Origin: Medakamo hakoo
Lineage: Eukaryota; Chlorophyta; Trebouxiophyceae; Coccomyxaceae
Direction: 5' to 3'
Assembly (NCBI GenBank): GCA_026636295.1
Contig: CP089453.1
Span: forward strand, 310,001 to 374,000
DNA length: 64,000 nt
Below, one piece after another: positions 10,155-22,029 of this stretch (the stretch's first letter is position 1; each line of letters opens with the position of its first letter). Under the pieces are notes generated by a model that was not told where the DNA came from, did no database searches, and was given only the letters and a program-made list of their open reading frames with translations. A program made the position numbers and the translations under genes.

Positions 10155-13100
10155 ATGGCCGACCCCTTCAACCCCGGCGGCCCGGACGACGCGATGAACT
10201 CGGACGACGAAATGGAGGCCCAGCTCATGGCCCAGGCCATCGCGGCATCCCTGGCGGTGGGTTTTTCCCCTCTTTCGCTGTGGCATTCGTTTTCCGCGAG
10301 ACGCGCTGTCTCCGTCCGCCCGCCCCTGGCGCCGCCCTGCCACCGCCCACGCTCCTCGCGAGCGGCAGGGCCATGCCATGCCCTGCCCGCGCCGAGGGGT
10401 GGGAGTGGGGCGCGGAGGGCTGGAGCGGTGGCACGAGCGCAGCGTTCTCCTTTTCTCTTCCGCGCCGCGCGCCTCCCTCACCTCTCGTCTCCATCCCTCA
10501 ACCCACACAGACCGCCGCGGCCGAGGCCGCGCCCATGGACTCGGACGAGCCGCCCCCTCCCGGCCCCGTCGACGTGGAGGGCGAGCCGACTGCGCCTGCT
10601 CCACCGCCGCCCGCCGTCGACCCGGCCGTCCTGGAGAATTTACTGGCGGCGACGGCCGGCGCGGGTGGCGTCGACGCCGCGGCCCTGGCCGCGGCGCTCT
10701 CGGCTGCTGCGGCCGGCGGCGGCGGCGGTGGCCCGGCCGGCCCGGCCCAGGCCCAGGCCGCGGCTCTGGCTGCGGCCTTAGCTGCGGCTGCCGCGCCCGC
10801 GGCGGGCGGCGTGCCGCCGCCGCCGCCACGCCCGGCCGCCGCTCGGGCGAAACCAAGGCCGCCGCCGGGCCCCGTGCCTGGGTGGGCGGCCGCGGTCGCG
10901 GGCGGCGGCCCCCTCCCGCCCGCGGGCGGCGCCGCCCCCCCGCCGCCCCCGCCGCCGCCCACCGCGGTGCCGCCGGGTTCGGAAACGACCCTGGCCGCGT
11001 CTCTGACGGACATCTTTGGCGTGGGCGTGCGCGTCGTCGGCGGTGGGGGTGGCGGCGGCGGCGGCCCGCCCACGGCCATCCCCCTGACCCTGGAGGGCGG
11101 CGCGCTCACCCCGGCCGCCCTGGACGCCGCCCTCGGCCTGGCCACCTCGCCCGCCCGCCTGCGAGGTAAACCCCGCCTGCCTGCGCTCGCCGCCATCGCG
11201 GCCCGAGCGAGTGGTGCGGGGGACGCGGCCCTGGGCGCGGCCGTCGCTGCGTCCGCTGCCCGCACCGCGCTGGCCTCGCTGTCGTCCGCGGCCGCCGCGG
11301 CCGACGACGACCTCTTCTTCGCCGGCGGGTCGGGGCCCGAAGCCCTCGCCGCCTCCTTGGCTGACGGCACGCTACCGCCCGGCTTCATGGAGTCCATGGC
11401 CGCCGCGGCGGAGGGGTCGGACGCCGGGACCAAGGCCCTGGCGAGGGGCGTGGGCGGCGTGCTGCGCGCGGTCGGCGGGCAGTCGCCCACCGCCATCGCG
11501 GCCGACCTGCCCGACGCGTGGGCGGCCCGGCTGCGCGCCGCCGACATCGCCCTCCGTCCCATCCCATGCCAGCGCGCGCTCGCTGCTGCTTTGCTGGCCG
11601 AAGCCGCGGCCGCGCCCGCCCTGCCCGACCCGCACGGCCCCGCGTTCGAAAAGGCGTCGGTCCTCACGCCCCTCCTGTCCGTCGCCACCTTCCCTGACGT
11701 GCCCGCCACGCTGCGCGCGGGTGGGGCCGACCCGTCATCCCGCGGCGCGGGCGCGGGCGCCCGCACGGCGTCCCCCGCCCGCGGGCTGTACGAGGCCATC
11801 CGGTCGTACCCGGCGTGCCGGTACGGTGAGGTGGAAGCCGCGTCGCGGCAGGTGGGCGCCGTCCTGCGTTCGGTCGGCGGCGCGGGCGCGGGCATCGCCG
11901 ACCGCATCGCCCGCCTGAAAGACGCGGCGCCGCCGGGCGTGGGGCGGGAAGCCGTGCTGGCCTGGCTGGCCGCGGCGGCGGGCGCGTGCGCGTCGCGGGC
12001 GGTGGGCGGCGACAAGGGCGCGCTGGACCCCGCGGCCGTCACTGGTGCCGCGTCCGACGCGTTCGCCCTGGGCGCCGCCGGGCTGGCCCTGCGCCTGTGC
12101 CGGCCTTTCCTGGCGGGCGGCGAGCGCTGGCTGCCCAAGCTGGGCGGCGGCGAGTACTACGCGACCGCGGTCGGGAAAGCCCGGGCGCCGGGGTTGGGCC
12201 GGCAGCCGACGCTGGCCGGGCGCGGCGCGGCCGTCACCGTGGAGGACGACGACGACGATGACGACGAGGAAGTCGGCGGCAGCGCTCCCGCGCCGCCCAG
12301 ACCGCCTTCCGCCGCGTCGTCGCCGCGCCCGTACCTGTCCCCGGCCGCCCCCGGGTCCGACCCGTCCGCGCCTGGCTTTGTGGCCGAGTGCTTCCACGCG
12401 GCCGCCCGCCTGGTCCACGCCGGCCTCATGCCCGCCGTCAACCGTTTTTCGGAGGGGTGGGAACGCATGGCCCGGGCGCGGGCCGACGGGGGCGGCGGCG
12501 GCGGCGGCGCCGCCGCCGACGTCGGCCTGGAAGAAGCCCTGTTCCGGGACACGGGCCTGGCCCACCTCCTGGAACCGGAGCTGGCGTCCGACGCGACCGG
12601 GTTTGCCGTCCTGACCGTCTCCTGGATCGCGCACCTGCTGGCCGCTGGCGGCCCGCCCGCCATTGCGGCCGTCCCGGAGTCCGCCCTGCGCGACGCCGCC
12701 GCCTGGGTCGGGTTTTGCGTGCGGTGCGGCGGCGCGGACATCGTGGGCGGCTGCGACGTCGGGTCCCTGGTCGGCGGCGTGTCGGCCTTCCTGCGCGCCG
12801 ACGGCGTCGCCTCCCGCTCGCCGCTCGCCGCGGCCGCCTGCGTGGAAATGCTGCAAGCCATGCTGGCGCCCCAACTGGACCCGCGCCGCATCATCGGCGG
12901 GGAGGCCGGCGCCGTCCTCGGCCCGTCCGCCATGAGCCCGGGCGAGCGCGCGCTCGTCGCGACCGTCCTCGCGACCGGCGCCGCGCAGGCCGCCCTCATC
13001 CCGGCCCTCATGCGCGCGCACGCGGGCGCCGACGTCGTCGTGGGCCTGGACGTCGACAAGGACCGGTTCGACAAGTTCGGCTTCCGCACCCAGGTCGACG

Positions 13101-14740
13101 CCCTACTGATGGAGCTGTGGAACGACGGCGCGTGCCTGGCGTCGACCGCACGCCTCGCGGCCGCGGGCGGCGACGACGCCGCCGCCTTTGACGCCTACGT
13201 CGGCGCGGTGCTGAATTCGCTGATCTACTTGTTGGACGACTGCCTGGTCCGCCTGCAAGCCATGGCGGACGTGGAGGCGGCCAAAGAGAAGGACGGCGGC
13301 GCGGCGTGGGCCGCGCTCCCCGCGCGCGAACGCGCGGCCAAGGAAGCGTTTTTGGCCGGCGAGGCCGGGACGACGCGCGGTTTCATGGGCATGGCCCGCC
13401 GCTGCCTGGCCGTCCTGGCCCGGCTGGCGGGCGAGCCGTCCATCGTCGCCGCGTCCTTTGGCGCGCGGGAGGAACTGGCGTCCCAGGCCGCCCACGCCGT
13501 CTCGGCGTTTGTGAACGCCGTCGCCGGGTGCGACCCCGAGACGGGCGGGTCGCGCCGGGCGGTCGCCATCGCCCGGCCCGAACGCTTCCGGTACGACCCG
13601 CCGTCCCTGCTGGCGTCCATCGTCGCCATTGCCTTGCGCATCGACCGGGCCATGGTGGGCGGTGGCGGGGCTGGGCTGGCGCCGCTGCTGGCGCGGGAGG
13701 CAGAATTCGACGCGGGGCCCGCCCGCCGCGCCGCGGCCGTCGTGGGCGGCGCCGGCGATTTCGGCGCCCGCACCGCGTTTGAGGCCCTGGTCGACCGCGC
13801 GGTGTCGGCCCGCGGCGGCGGTGGCGGGTCCGGCGGCGCGCCGGCCGCGTCCGCCACCCCGCCCGCCCTGACCCTGCCGCCGTCCGTCCCGCCGCCGCCG
13901 GCGGACCTGGACGCCGCGTACCGGCAGGCGCTCGGCCCACTCGCCTTTGGCGAGTGGGACTCGGAGGCCTCCCCCGCCGCCTTTTCCCGCGTCCTGGCGG
14001 CCCAATCGCTGCCTCCCGGCGCGGCCCTGCCCCGCAAAGCCGCCAAGCGCATTGCCAAGGAGCTGCGGGAGCTCGGCGCGGAGGGCGGCCTCCCCCTGTC
14101 CCCCGGCGCGTCCATCTTTGTGCGCGCCGACCCCGACCGGGCCGACCGCCTGCGCGCGCTGGTCACGGGCCCGGAGGGGACGCCGTACGCGGGCGGCTGC
14201 TTCGTCTTCGACCTGGTCTTCCCGCCGGCCTACCCGGACGTCCCGCCCGTCATGCTGCTGGCCACGACGGGCGGCGGGCGCGCCCGCTTCAACCCAAACC
14301 TGTACGCGGACGGCAAGGTGTGCCTGTCGCTGCTGGGCACGTGGCACGGGACGGACGAGTCGGAGAAGTGGTCGCCGTCCGACGCCAACGTGTGGCGGGT
14401 CCTGGTCTCCATTCAGGGCATGATCCTCGTCGACGACCCGTACTTCAACGAGCCGGGCGCCGACGCGGTGCGCGGGACGCCGGAAGGCCGGCAGCAGGCC
14501 GCGCGGTACAACGCGAAACTGGCCGCCAACGTCCTGCGTTACGCCATGGCCGCCCACCTGGACGCTCCACCGCCCGGCTTTGAAGACGTCATCGCCGCCC
14601 ACTTCCGCACGCTGCGCCACAAGGTGTTGGAGGGCGTGGCGGCCGCGGTGGCCGCGGCGGAGGGCGCGGGCGATGGCGAAGCGGCCGGGCGGCTGCGCGA
14701 GGAGGCGGCCGGGCTGGTGGACCGGCTGGCGAAATTGTGA
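10155..14740 (+). CDS. UIM + UFD2-core + BIRC6-type UBC fusion (E4-E2 ubiquitin enzyme)
   Basis: Exons 10155-10256 and 10511-14740 encode 1443 residues. Exon 1 (34 residues) ends in DDEMEAQLMAQAIAASLA, a good ubiquitin-interacting motif. A long Ala/Pro/Gly linker follows (about 35-230). Residues about 250-1085 carry UFD2 (E4) core signatures: FVAECFHAAARLVHAGLMPA, ALIPALMRAHAG, DKFGFRTQVDALLMELW, NSLIYLLDDCLVRLQAM, and ARPERFRYDPPSLLASIVAI. Where UFD2 has its U-box, this protein has an E2 domain (about 1205-1390) of the BIRC6 type: LVTGPEGTPYAGGCFVFDL, RFNPNLYADGKVCLSLLGTW with the catalytic Cys at about 1305, then WRVLVSIQGMILVDDPYFNE. No U-box is visible. I infer an enzyme that binds ubiquitin chains and extends them with its own E2. 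The single long second exon has no internal stop, so the two domains are in one frame. Confidence 0.9.
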
Positions 14741-15125
14741 GAGAGGTGGGAGGGGTGCGGTGAATGAGGGTGAGGGCGTGCGTGTGCGTGCTTGCTTTTC
14801 TTGTTCTGCGTGTGCGTGTGGAATGGGACGGGAGAGAGCGACGACGGGTTAAAAAAAAAAAAAAAAGAGAGGGGTGGAGGGTGGGTCGGGGACAGAGCTG
14901 TGTTTTTTTGCAACCCGCCCGCCGCCCAAGCTATCGGTCTCTCACCCTGCACCGCCCATGGTCTGTGTTCTCTCTCTTGTGCGTGCACGGGGACGGGCAG
15001 AGTCGATTTTTTTGCGTTTTTGTTTCGTTCAATACGTTTTCAACCTTGCATCTCCCAACCACGCTCTCGCCCGCTGGGACGGGCCCGGCCTCGCTCCCCG
15101 CTCGACCGGCCCGCGTCCCAGCGCC
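14741..15125. other. Convergent intergenic gap, UFD2-UBC gene to SRP40-like gene
   Basis: Contains an A-run at about 14850-14866 and T-runs near 15007-15013, consistent with two 3' ends facing each other. No reading frame of note. Confidence 0.5.
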
Positions 15126-15996
15126 TCAGTCGGAATCAAACTTGTACGAGCACCGCGCGGCAGGGTCAATGGCGCCACCCCGGTAACTCCCCCGCTTCTT
15201 CTTCGTCTTCTCGTGCCTGAAGTCTTTCCCACGCACCGCGCCCAGGACCGCCTGCGCTTTGGCGCCCCACCCGCTCGCTCCGAACGTCGCTTCGTACGAG
15301 TTGTCCCACGCGCCTTTTTTATCCAGCCATTCCTCGTCTTTGACGCGCTGGAAGGCGCGGGCGGCCGTGCCGACAGGGCGGTCGGAGGGAGTGGCCGTCG
15401 TGCCGTCGTCGCCTTGCTCGGCGGCGGCAGCAGGCGTGGACGGCGCCTCGGCGGGTGGCTCGGCCTCCTTGCCTTTTTTCTTGTCCTTCTTCTTCTTCTT
15501 CTTGGGCGGCTCCTCTTCCTCCGTCGCCGCCGCAGGCATCGGCGTGGGATCCGAATCTGGGGCCGCTTCAGCCTCAGCTGCCGCGCGTTTGGCTTTTTTG
15601 TCCTTTTTCTTCTTCTTCTTGTCGGCGCCGTCGGCCGCAGCCGGCTGCGCATCGGCCGCCGCCGCCTCTTCTTCTCCGCCGCCCTCCGCCTCCTCCGCCA
15701 CTTCCGCCGCCTTTTCCTCTTCTTCAAAGGATGCTAGGTGAGCGGCGGCTTCGGCAACGTCGGCACGTAAGAGAGCCATGTCTTCCTCGGACAGGGGCTG
15801 TGTTTTTTTTTTCGTTGCAGTCGGAGCGTGAGTTCCTAGTAAAACGCCACCGACCGCAATGTTACGCCCGCCCACGGCGACGCCTTACCTTGCCCTCCTC
15901 ACGCGCGAGCTTTTTCTGCTTCTTCGCTGCTTTCTTGGCCTTGCGGGCGGCTTTGGCCGCGGCCTTGCGGGCGGCTTTCTGTTCTTTGGTCACCAT
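15126..15996 (-). CDS. SRP40/NOLC1 (Nopp140) C-terminal-domain nucleolar protein
   Basis: Minus-strand exons 15889-15996 and 15126-15797 (phase 0; acceptor A-run then CACAG) give 259 residues. The N-terminus is a Lys/Ala-rich basic segment. The middle alternates acidic (EEEEK, EEAEG) and basic (KKKKKKDKK) runs, as in Nopp140 Ser/acidic-basic repeats, though with few serines. The last 75 residues are the SRP40_C domain: AFQRVKDEEWLDKKGAWDNS, ATFGASGWGAKAQAVLGAV, GKDFRHEKTKKKRGSYRGG and KFDSD at the very end. The Nopp140 family works in the nucleolus and Cajal bodies as a chaperone of snoRNPs and of RNA polymerase I factors. The protein is much shorter than animal NOLC1, nearer the yeast length. 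Confidence 0.88.
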
Positions 15997-16146
15997 TTTT
16001 TTGTGGGCGGAGGAATTCGGTCTGGCTCTCAACACGCCGCTGTCGACCTCCACCCTCTCTCCCCATGACGCCCCAAAAAGAAACACACGCCCGTCCGTCC
16101 CGCTCTCCCTCCCTCTCTCATGCTGACCCAACGTTGCTTTGCCTGC

Positions 16147-19100
16147 TCACTTTCCGCCCACTTTCGCTTTGACCCCATCCCGCAACGCTTCCGCCGCCGC
16201 CTTGGCGTCCGCCAGCAGCATGGCCGTGTTTTCCTTCGTGAACAGCGGGTTCTCCGCGCCCGCGTACCCGGAGCCCAGGCTCCGCTTGATCACGACGACG
16301 TGCTTGGCCTTCCACACCTCAATGACAGGCATGCCGGCCAGGACGGAGTCCGGGTCTTCCACGGCGGACGAGTTGACGGTGTCGTTGGCGCCCAGCACGA
16401 TGGCCAGGTCCGTCTTGCCGTCGCGCAGGTCGTCGTTGGCCTCGTCCATTTCGATGACGGCGTCGTAGCCGACGCCCGCTTCGGCCAGCAGGACGTTGAG
16501 CTGGCCCGGCAGCCGCCCCGCGACGGGGTGGATGCCAAACCGCACGCGCGCCCCCGCCGCCGTCAAGTCCTTGCACAGCTCCGCGATCGCATACTGCGCG
16601 CCCGCGACGGCCAGGCCGTAGCCGGGGACGATGAGGACGTCGCGGGCGGTGGACAGGGCGTCGACGACGGAGGAGGTGTCGGTGATGGTGGGCTCCGGGC
16701 CTGTGGTGGTGGTGGGGGCGAGAAAGGCGTGAGAGAGGGGAGGGGGGGGGGGCGACCCGCCCCCCGCCAGCGCGCACGCGGGCCGTGACCTCTCCCCGCC
16801 CCTTCCGACGCACCGTCGTCCGCCTTGGCTGTCGACACCGCTTTCGTCGCGTACCCGCCAAAAATCACGTTGGCGATCGACCGGTTCATCGCCCGGCACA
16901 TGATGTACGTCAGCACGGACCCGGACGCGGCAATCAGGGCGCCGACGGACGTGCACATGTCGTTGGACAGGAGGGCGCCTTCGACGGCCAGGGCCACGCC
17001 CGAGTACGCGTTGAGGACGGTGATGACGACGGGCACGTCCGCGCCGCCGATGGACGCGGTGGTGTGCCAGCCGAGCAAGCCGGCCGAGCCGGCGGTGGCG
17101 GCGAGGAGGGCGGCGCCCGTCCCCACGTCGCCCGCCGCGACGGCGCCGGGCAGCAGCGCGCCCGCGCCGACCGTCGCGCCCAGCAGGCCCAGGTTTATGG
17201 CCGTCTTGCCGGGCAGGTTGAGGGGCTTGGAAGACAGCCAGCCGGCCAGTTTGCCGTAGGCGGCGACGGAGCCCGTCGCGGTGATGGCGCCGACCGCGGT
17301 GCCCGCCCAGGCGGCGGCCAAGTGCGCTGTGCCGGCGTCCGGGTGCGTGAGGAAGGCCGCCACACTCGTCGCCGCCGCGCTCAGGCCGACGAGCGAGTGA
17401 AAGGCGGCCACCATTTCGGGCAGGGACGTCACGGACACCCTGCGGGCGAGCGCGGACCCGGCCAGCCCGCCGACGCCCAGCGCCGTCGCGGCCTGGACAA
17501 AGGTGCCCGGGTCGGTGCCGGCCGCCGCCATCGCTCCGGCCGTCGTCGCCAGGCCGGCCGCCACGCCGCCCACGCCCAGCGCGTTGCCGATGCGGGCCGT
17601 GTCCTGGCGGGACAGGGACGCCAGAGCGCCGATGCAGAGCGCGGCGGCGCCCAGGAACCCCGCCGCGTGCGCGCCGGCCAGGGCGTCGGGCGGCAGGCCA
17701 GCGGCGTGGGCCGCGAGCACGCCGGCCGAAATGGCGCCACCGGGCAGCGCCGCATACAGCCCGGCGTGGTCGTCCGGGTCGCCCGGGCGCTTGAACATGT
17801 CCAGCATGCGCTTGCTGACGGTGAAGCCGCCCGCGATGTTGACCGCGGACGCGGCGACGGACGCGGCGGCCAGGGCTTGGGCGGTGTTTGATGGGAGGAA
17901 GCCTCCGCCCGACAGGAGGAGGCCGCCGATGGCCGTCGTCCCCGAAATGGCGTTGGTCACAGACATGAGGGGCGCGTGCAGGGCGGGCGCCACGCCCCAG
18001 ACGGTCTGGTAACCCGCGGCCGTCGCCAGCAGCGCTTTCGCCAGCGTGGGCCCCGGCGCGGCGGCGCCGACCGCCACGAGCGCGGCCGTGCCCGCGGCGG
18101 TGGCGCCGGCCGCGCGCAAAGCAGCGGCCTTGCGCGCTTCGGGCGTGGACGCGGCCGCCGCTGCCACTTCGGCGTGCGAAGGTTTGGGCGGGGCTGGGGC
18201 GGGCGGCGGCGGCAGGGCGGGCGCGGGCCAGGTCAGCGCGCCCTCGCGCAACACCAGCGCGCCGCGGACCGCCTGGTCGCCGTCGTCCACGTTCCAGTAG
18301 CCTTTGGCCCCGCTGGTGAAGGGTCCCACGCTCAGGATGAACTTGGAGACGTTGTTGGAGAAGAGCGTCGAGGCCTGGGCGGCCATGCGGGAGGGCAGGT
18401 CGGTGTAACCTGCGGGTGGGGGGAGGGGGGTGAGGGGGCGGGTGAAAAAAGGGAGGAGTGAAAGGGGGGACGGAGCGCAGGGCGGCTGGGCAGAAGCCTC
18501 CGTCCGTCCGTCCACCCGCACGCACGCACGCACGCACCGATGATCGTCACGCCATTGGCCGTCGTCGTCGCTTCGCCTGGGACCGTCCCCTCGACGTTTC
18601 CTCCCGCTTCAGCAGCGAGGTCGACGACGACCGACCCGGGCCGCATCAGGTCGAGCGCTTTCCGGGTGATGAGCTTGGGCGCGTCCTGGCCCGGGACGAG
18701 CGCCGTGGTGATGATGATGTCCGTGCTCGGCGCCAGGCTCTCAAACAGCGCCTGCTCACGGGCGAGCAGGCCTGCCGACGCCGCTTTGGCGTAGCCGCCC
18801 GCGCCGGCGCCGGACTCGCCCTGCATGATCTCGTCGCCGCCGACGAAGACGGCGCCCACGGATTTGGCCTGCTCGGCCACGGCTTCACGCGTGTCGAACA
18901 GCCGCACAGTGCCGGCGCCCAGGCCGCGCGCGGCCGTCGCGGCCGCCAGCCCGGCGACGCCGCCGCCGACAATCAACAGGTTGCCGGGCGGCGTCTTGCC
19001 CGCGGCCGTGATCTGGCCGGAGATGAGGCGGCCGTACGCGTGGACGGCTTCAATGACGGCGCGGTGGCCCGCGATGTTGGCCTGGGAGGACAGCGTGTCG

Positions 19101-19800
19101 AAGGCCTGGGCCCGGGAGAGGGTGCGCGGAATGCAGTCGAGGCCCAGCGCGGTCGCGTGGCGGGCCGCGAGCGCGTCGAGCAGCGCTTTGTTCGTCGCGG
19201 GTTGGAGGTAGGACACGAGCGTGGCCCGGTCTTTGAGCATCGCCACCTCCTCCAAGGAGGGCGGCCGGATCTTGACGACCAAATCGGCGCCGGCGAGCGT
19301 GGCGGGCGCGTCGGGCGCGACGGCCGCGCCCGAAGCTTTGTACTCAGCGTCGGCCGCGCGCGCGCCGGCGCCGGCGCCCGACTGGACGAGGACGCGGCCG
19401 AAACCCGCGTCGACCAGGGCTTTCACGCCCGCGGGTGTGAGGGCGACGCGGCGTTCGCCAGGGGCGGTCTCGGCCGGGATGGCTGTGGAGTGGAGTGGGG
19501 GTGGGGGGGGGTGTGGGGGTGGTTGGATGGCACCGCGCAAAGGCATGGCTCCGTTCCGACGCCCGTTTTCGTAGGCTTCCGGTCCTCGCCCACACACGCG
19601 ACACCCTCCATTGGGTACACAAGCTCACCGACTGTCATTGCAGCGTACGGCGTGCCTTTCGGCAGCGGTGTCGCGACCTCAGACTTGAGCCGACGCAAGG
19701 CGGCCGACAGAATGGGTCCGGATTTGGCCGCCGCCGCCGCGCTGCCCAGGCTGGAGAGGCCATGGCCTCCCACGCCTGTGATGAGAACCCGAGCCAACAT
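16147..19800 (-). CDS. NNT: Proton-translocating NAD(P)+ transhydrogenase, alpha-beta fused
   Basis: Minus-strand exons 19629-19800, 18538-19482, 16814-18409 and 16147-16700, all joined in phase 1, give 1088 residues, nearly the length of animal NNT. An Ala/Ser/Arg-rich leader (1-50) suggests a mitochondrial or plastid presequence. Domain I (NAD(H)-binding, PntA-like) has [60 protein letters not shown] and [20 protein letters not shown]. The membrane domain spans the third exon, with many Ala/Gly/Leu helices and [14 protein letters not shown] where PntA passes into PntB. Domain III (NADP(H)-binding) has [36 protein letters not shown] and [14 protein letters not shown]. The domain order is dI-dII-dIII as in animals, not the reversed order of apicomplexan parasites. 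It would use the proton gradient to make NADPH. Confidence 0.95.
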
Positions 19801-19963
19801 GGGCTCTCAATGCAGGGTCAGGGACCCTGGTCCGTGGAGTTTTGAGGTGAGCGGCCGCGTTCCGAAATGAAAGCGTGGCACACTTTTTTTTTCGTTCCAT
19901 CGCTCCGGCCCACCTCTCCATCCCAACCCGTCTTCCCTCTCCGCTTGGTTTCCAGCCCGGGCT

Positions 19964-21845
19964 TCACCAGTCGAACGACGCATCGTCCGCGCCACCCCCA
20001 CCGAACCCGCGGTCCCCGCCACCACGGTCCCCACCACCCCAGGAATCCCGGCCACCACCGCCACGCCCGCGGAAGCCGCCGCCCCGGCCGCCGCCGCGGA
20101 AGCCGCCGCCACGGCCGCCGCCGCCGCCGCGCCCGCCGCGGAAGCCGCCCTCCCCCCTCGGCCGGAAGCCGCCGCCGCCGCCTCCATTCCCGCCCGGCGC
20201 TCCGCACTGCCGGCACGTGGACCGGGACGAAAAGTTGGAGTAACCGCACTCGCCGCACGCCCAGTCGTCCTCGCGGGCGGGCGGCCACTCGCCACGCTCG
20301 CCGCCGCCGGCGCCCGCCTCTCCGCCGGACCAGGCGCCGGCGCCCAGACCGGCCCCGCGCGGCGGGCGGCCGGGCGCGCCCGCGCCCGCCGGCACGCCCT
20401 CGCCGCACTTGAAGCACTGGCGCCGGCGCGCAAAATTGGACACGCCGCACGCCGGGCACAGCCAGTCGCCCGGCTTGGGGCCCGGCCCGCCGCCGCCGTC
20501 GCGGTCGTTGAAGCGGCGCTCGCGGCGCTCATACGCGACGGGCTCGCCCGCCGACTCGGGCCGGCCCTCCCCGCACTGGAAGCAGGACGACCGGGACGCG
20601 AAGCAGTGCGCGCCGCAGCCAGGACACAGCCAGTCGCCGGCGCGCAGCACGGGGCCGTCGCGGCGGTCGTCGCGGCGGTCACCGCGGCGGTCGTCGCCCC
20701 ACCGGCTCATGCGGCCGCGCTCCCGCCCCCCCCTCCCATCCCCGTAGGCGCCAGAGTTGAGCGGCGCCGCGGCCTCGTACTCCGCCGCCCGGGCGGCCGC
20801 CGCGGCGACGGCGGCCGTCACAGCCGCCGGATCGGGCGGCGCGCTCATGACGCCGTCCAGGTCCGGGAGCAGGGCCAGGGCGGCCGCCATGAAGGGCGGC
20901 GACTTGGCGGCCGCGCCACGGTCGAGCAGGTCGTCCGCCGTCGCACCGCCGTCCGCGCCTTCGACAGACCCGCCCGTCTGGGCGGCGCGCGCAAAGTGGG
21001 CGGCCAGGAGCAGGCGGACCAAGTCTTGGGTGGACGCCGTGCCGCCGGCGCCGGCGTCCAGGTCGGTCCCCGCCACAAACGTCGCGGCCAGGCGGCGGGC
21101 CGCGTTGGACGTCTTGCGGTCGCGGTAGGGCAGCGGCGCAGCCGCGAGGACCGCCACTTTTTCTTTGTCGAGGCTGAACAGGGCGTCCCCGCGCGCGCGG
21201 GCGAATTGCAGATGCGCCCGCTTGACGGCGCCCGCTTCGGAGGGGTCGGCCAGCGAAGCCATGTCGGACTTGAAGTAGCCGGCGGCCTGTGTGTGCGTGG
21301 AGGGGAGAGAGGGAAGGGGGAGGTGTGGGCAGGCGGCGGGGGTGGAGATGGTGGCGAGGCCACTGGCGCGGCGGCTCGAGAGACGCGCGAGGAGCCCCAT
21401 GCCCGCCCGTCCCTCCCACCCCCGCCACCCCACCAGCGCCCCCGCCCGCCATCACTGCAGCCTACCCACGCACCTCTAAATTCCCGATGTGCGTTTTCCA
21501 GGCATCGTCAAAGGCGGCCATGAGCGCGTCTTCTGCTTCGAAAGTTGTGGCGGCGGCCCGTGCATGGAGGCCGGCGGCCAGCGGTCGGCGCGGAATGGGC
21601 GGGGTGGGGCGGCTGCCCAGGCAGGCAACTCCACACGAGTGGGTGGAGCACGTCATGGTCCGTGCCTGGGTCGCGCAGCAGGCGCAGGAGGACGGGCCCA
21701 GCGTCGCGGCGGCGTGTCGGAAGAGCGAGCAGCTAGGCGCGGCCGACGACGACGCGGAGCGGACGCGCGACGACGACGTGCCCCCCACCGCCGCCGCACG
21801 GGCGGCCGCCCGGGCGCATTGCGACGTCAGAGACGTCAGGCGCAT
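19964..21845 (-). CDS. RanBP2-type zinc-finger protein with organelle presequence and RGG tail
   Basis: Minus-strand exons 21474-21845 and 19964-21286 (phase 0) give 564 residues. The start at 21845 gives a Ser/Ala/Arg-rich N-terminus (MRLTSLTSQCARAAARAAAV) typical of an organelle transit peptide. A helical middle (about 110-300) has no family I recognise. Three RanBP2 zinc fingers follow at about 336, 396 and 466: GDWLCPGCGAHCFASRSSCF, GDWLCPACGVSNFARRRQCF and DDWACGECGYSNFSSRSTCR, each with its four Cys (second pair C-x2-C). These fingers bind single-stranded RNA in other proteins. The last 60 residues are RGG/FRGG repeats. Plant proteins with a transit peptide and repeated RanBP2 fingers include VAR3 and the OZ RNA-editing factors; I infer an organelle RNA-binding role, not a proven orthology. 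Confidence 0.8.
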
Positions 21846-22029
21846 TCTTTGGGGTGGTGTGGGTTGTGTTGATCGGAACGAGGGGGTGTTGTGTTTCTCG
21901 CAAGGAAAGGAGAAACGGGCGAGTGAAGGCGAGGCGGGCATCCCATTCCTGAAAAACGCGGCACGAGCGCGAAAGAGAGGGAAGATTGGGGGGACCGCGC
22001 CGCGCGGGACAAAGGCCCATCCGCCTACC

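Noticed and set aside
10498-12138. 546-residue open frame on the minus strand inside the UFD2-UBC gene
   Set aside because: Antisense shadow: GC-ended codons on the plus strand leave few stops on the other strand. The plus strand carries the recognisable domains.
13103-14620. 505-residue minus-strand frame opposite the UBC domain
   Set aside because: Same reason; composition is Gly/Arg/Gln-rich without motifs.
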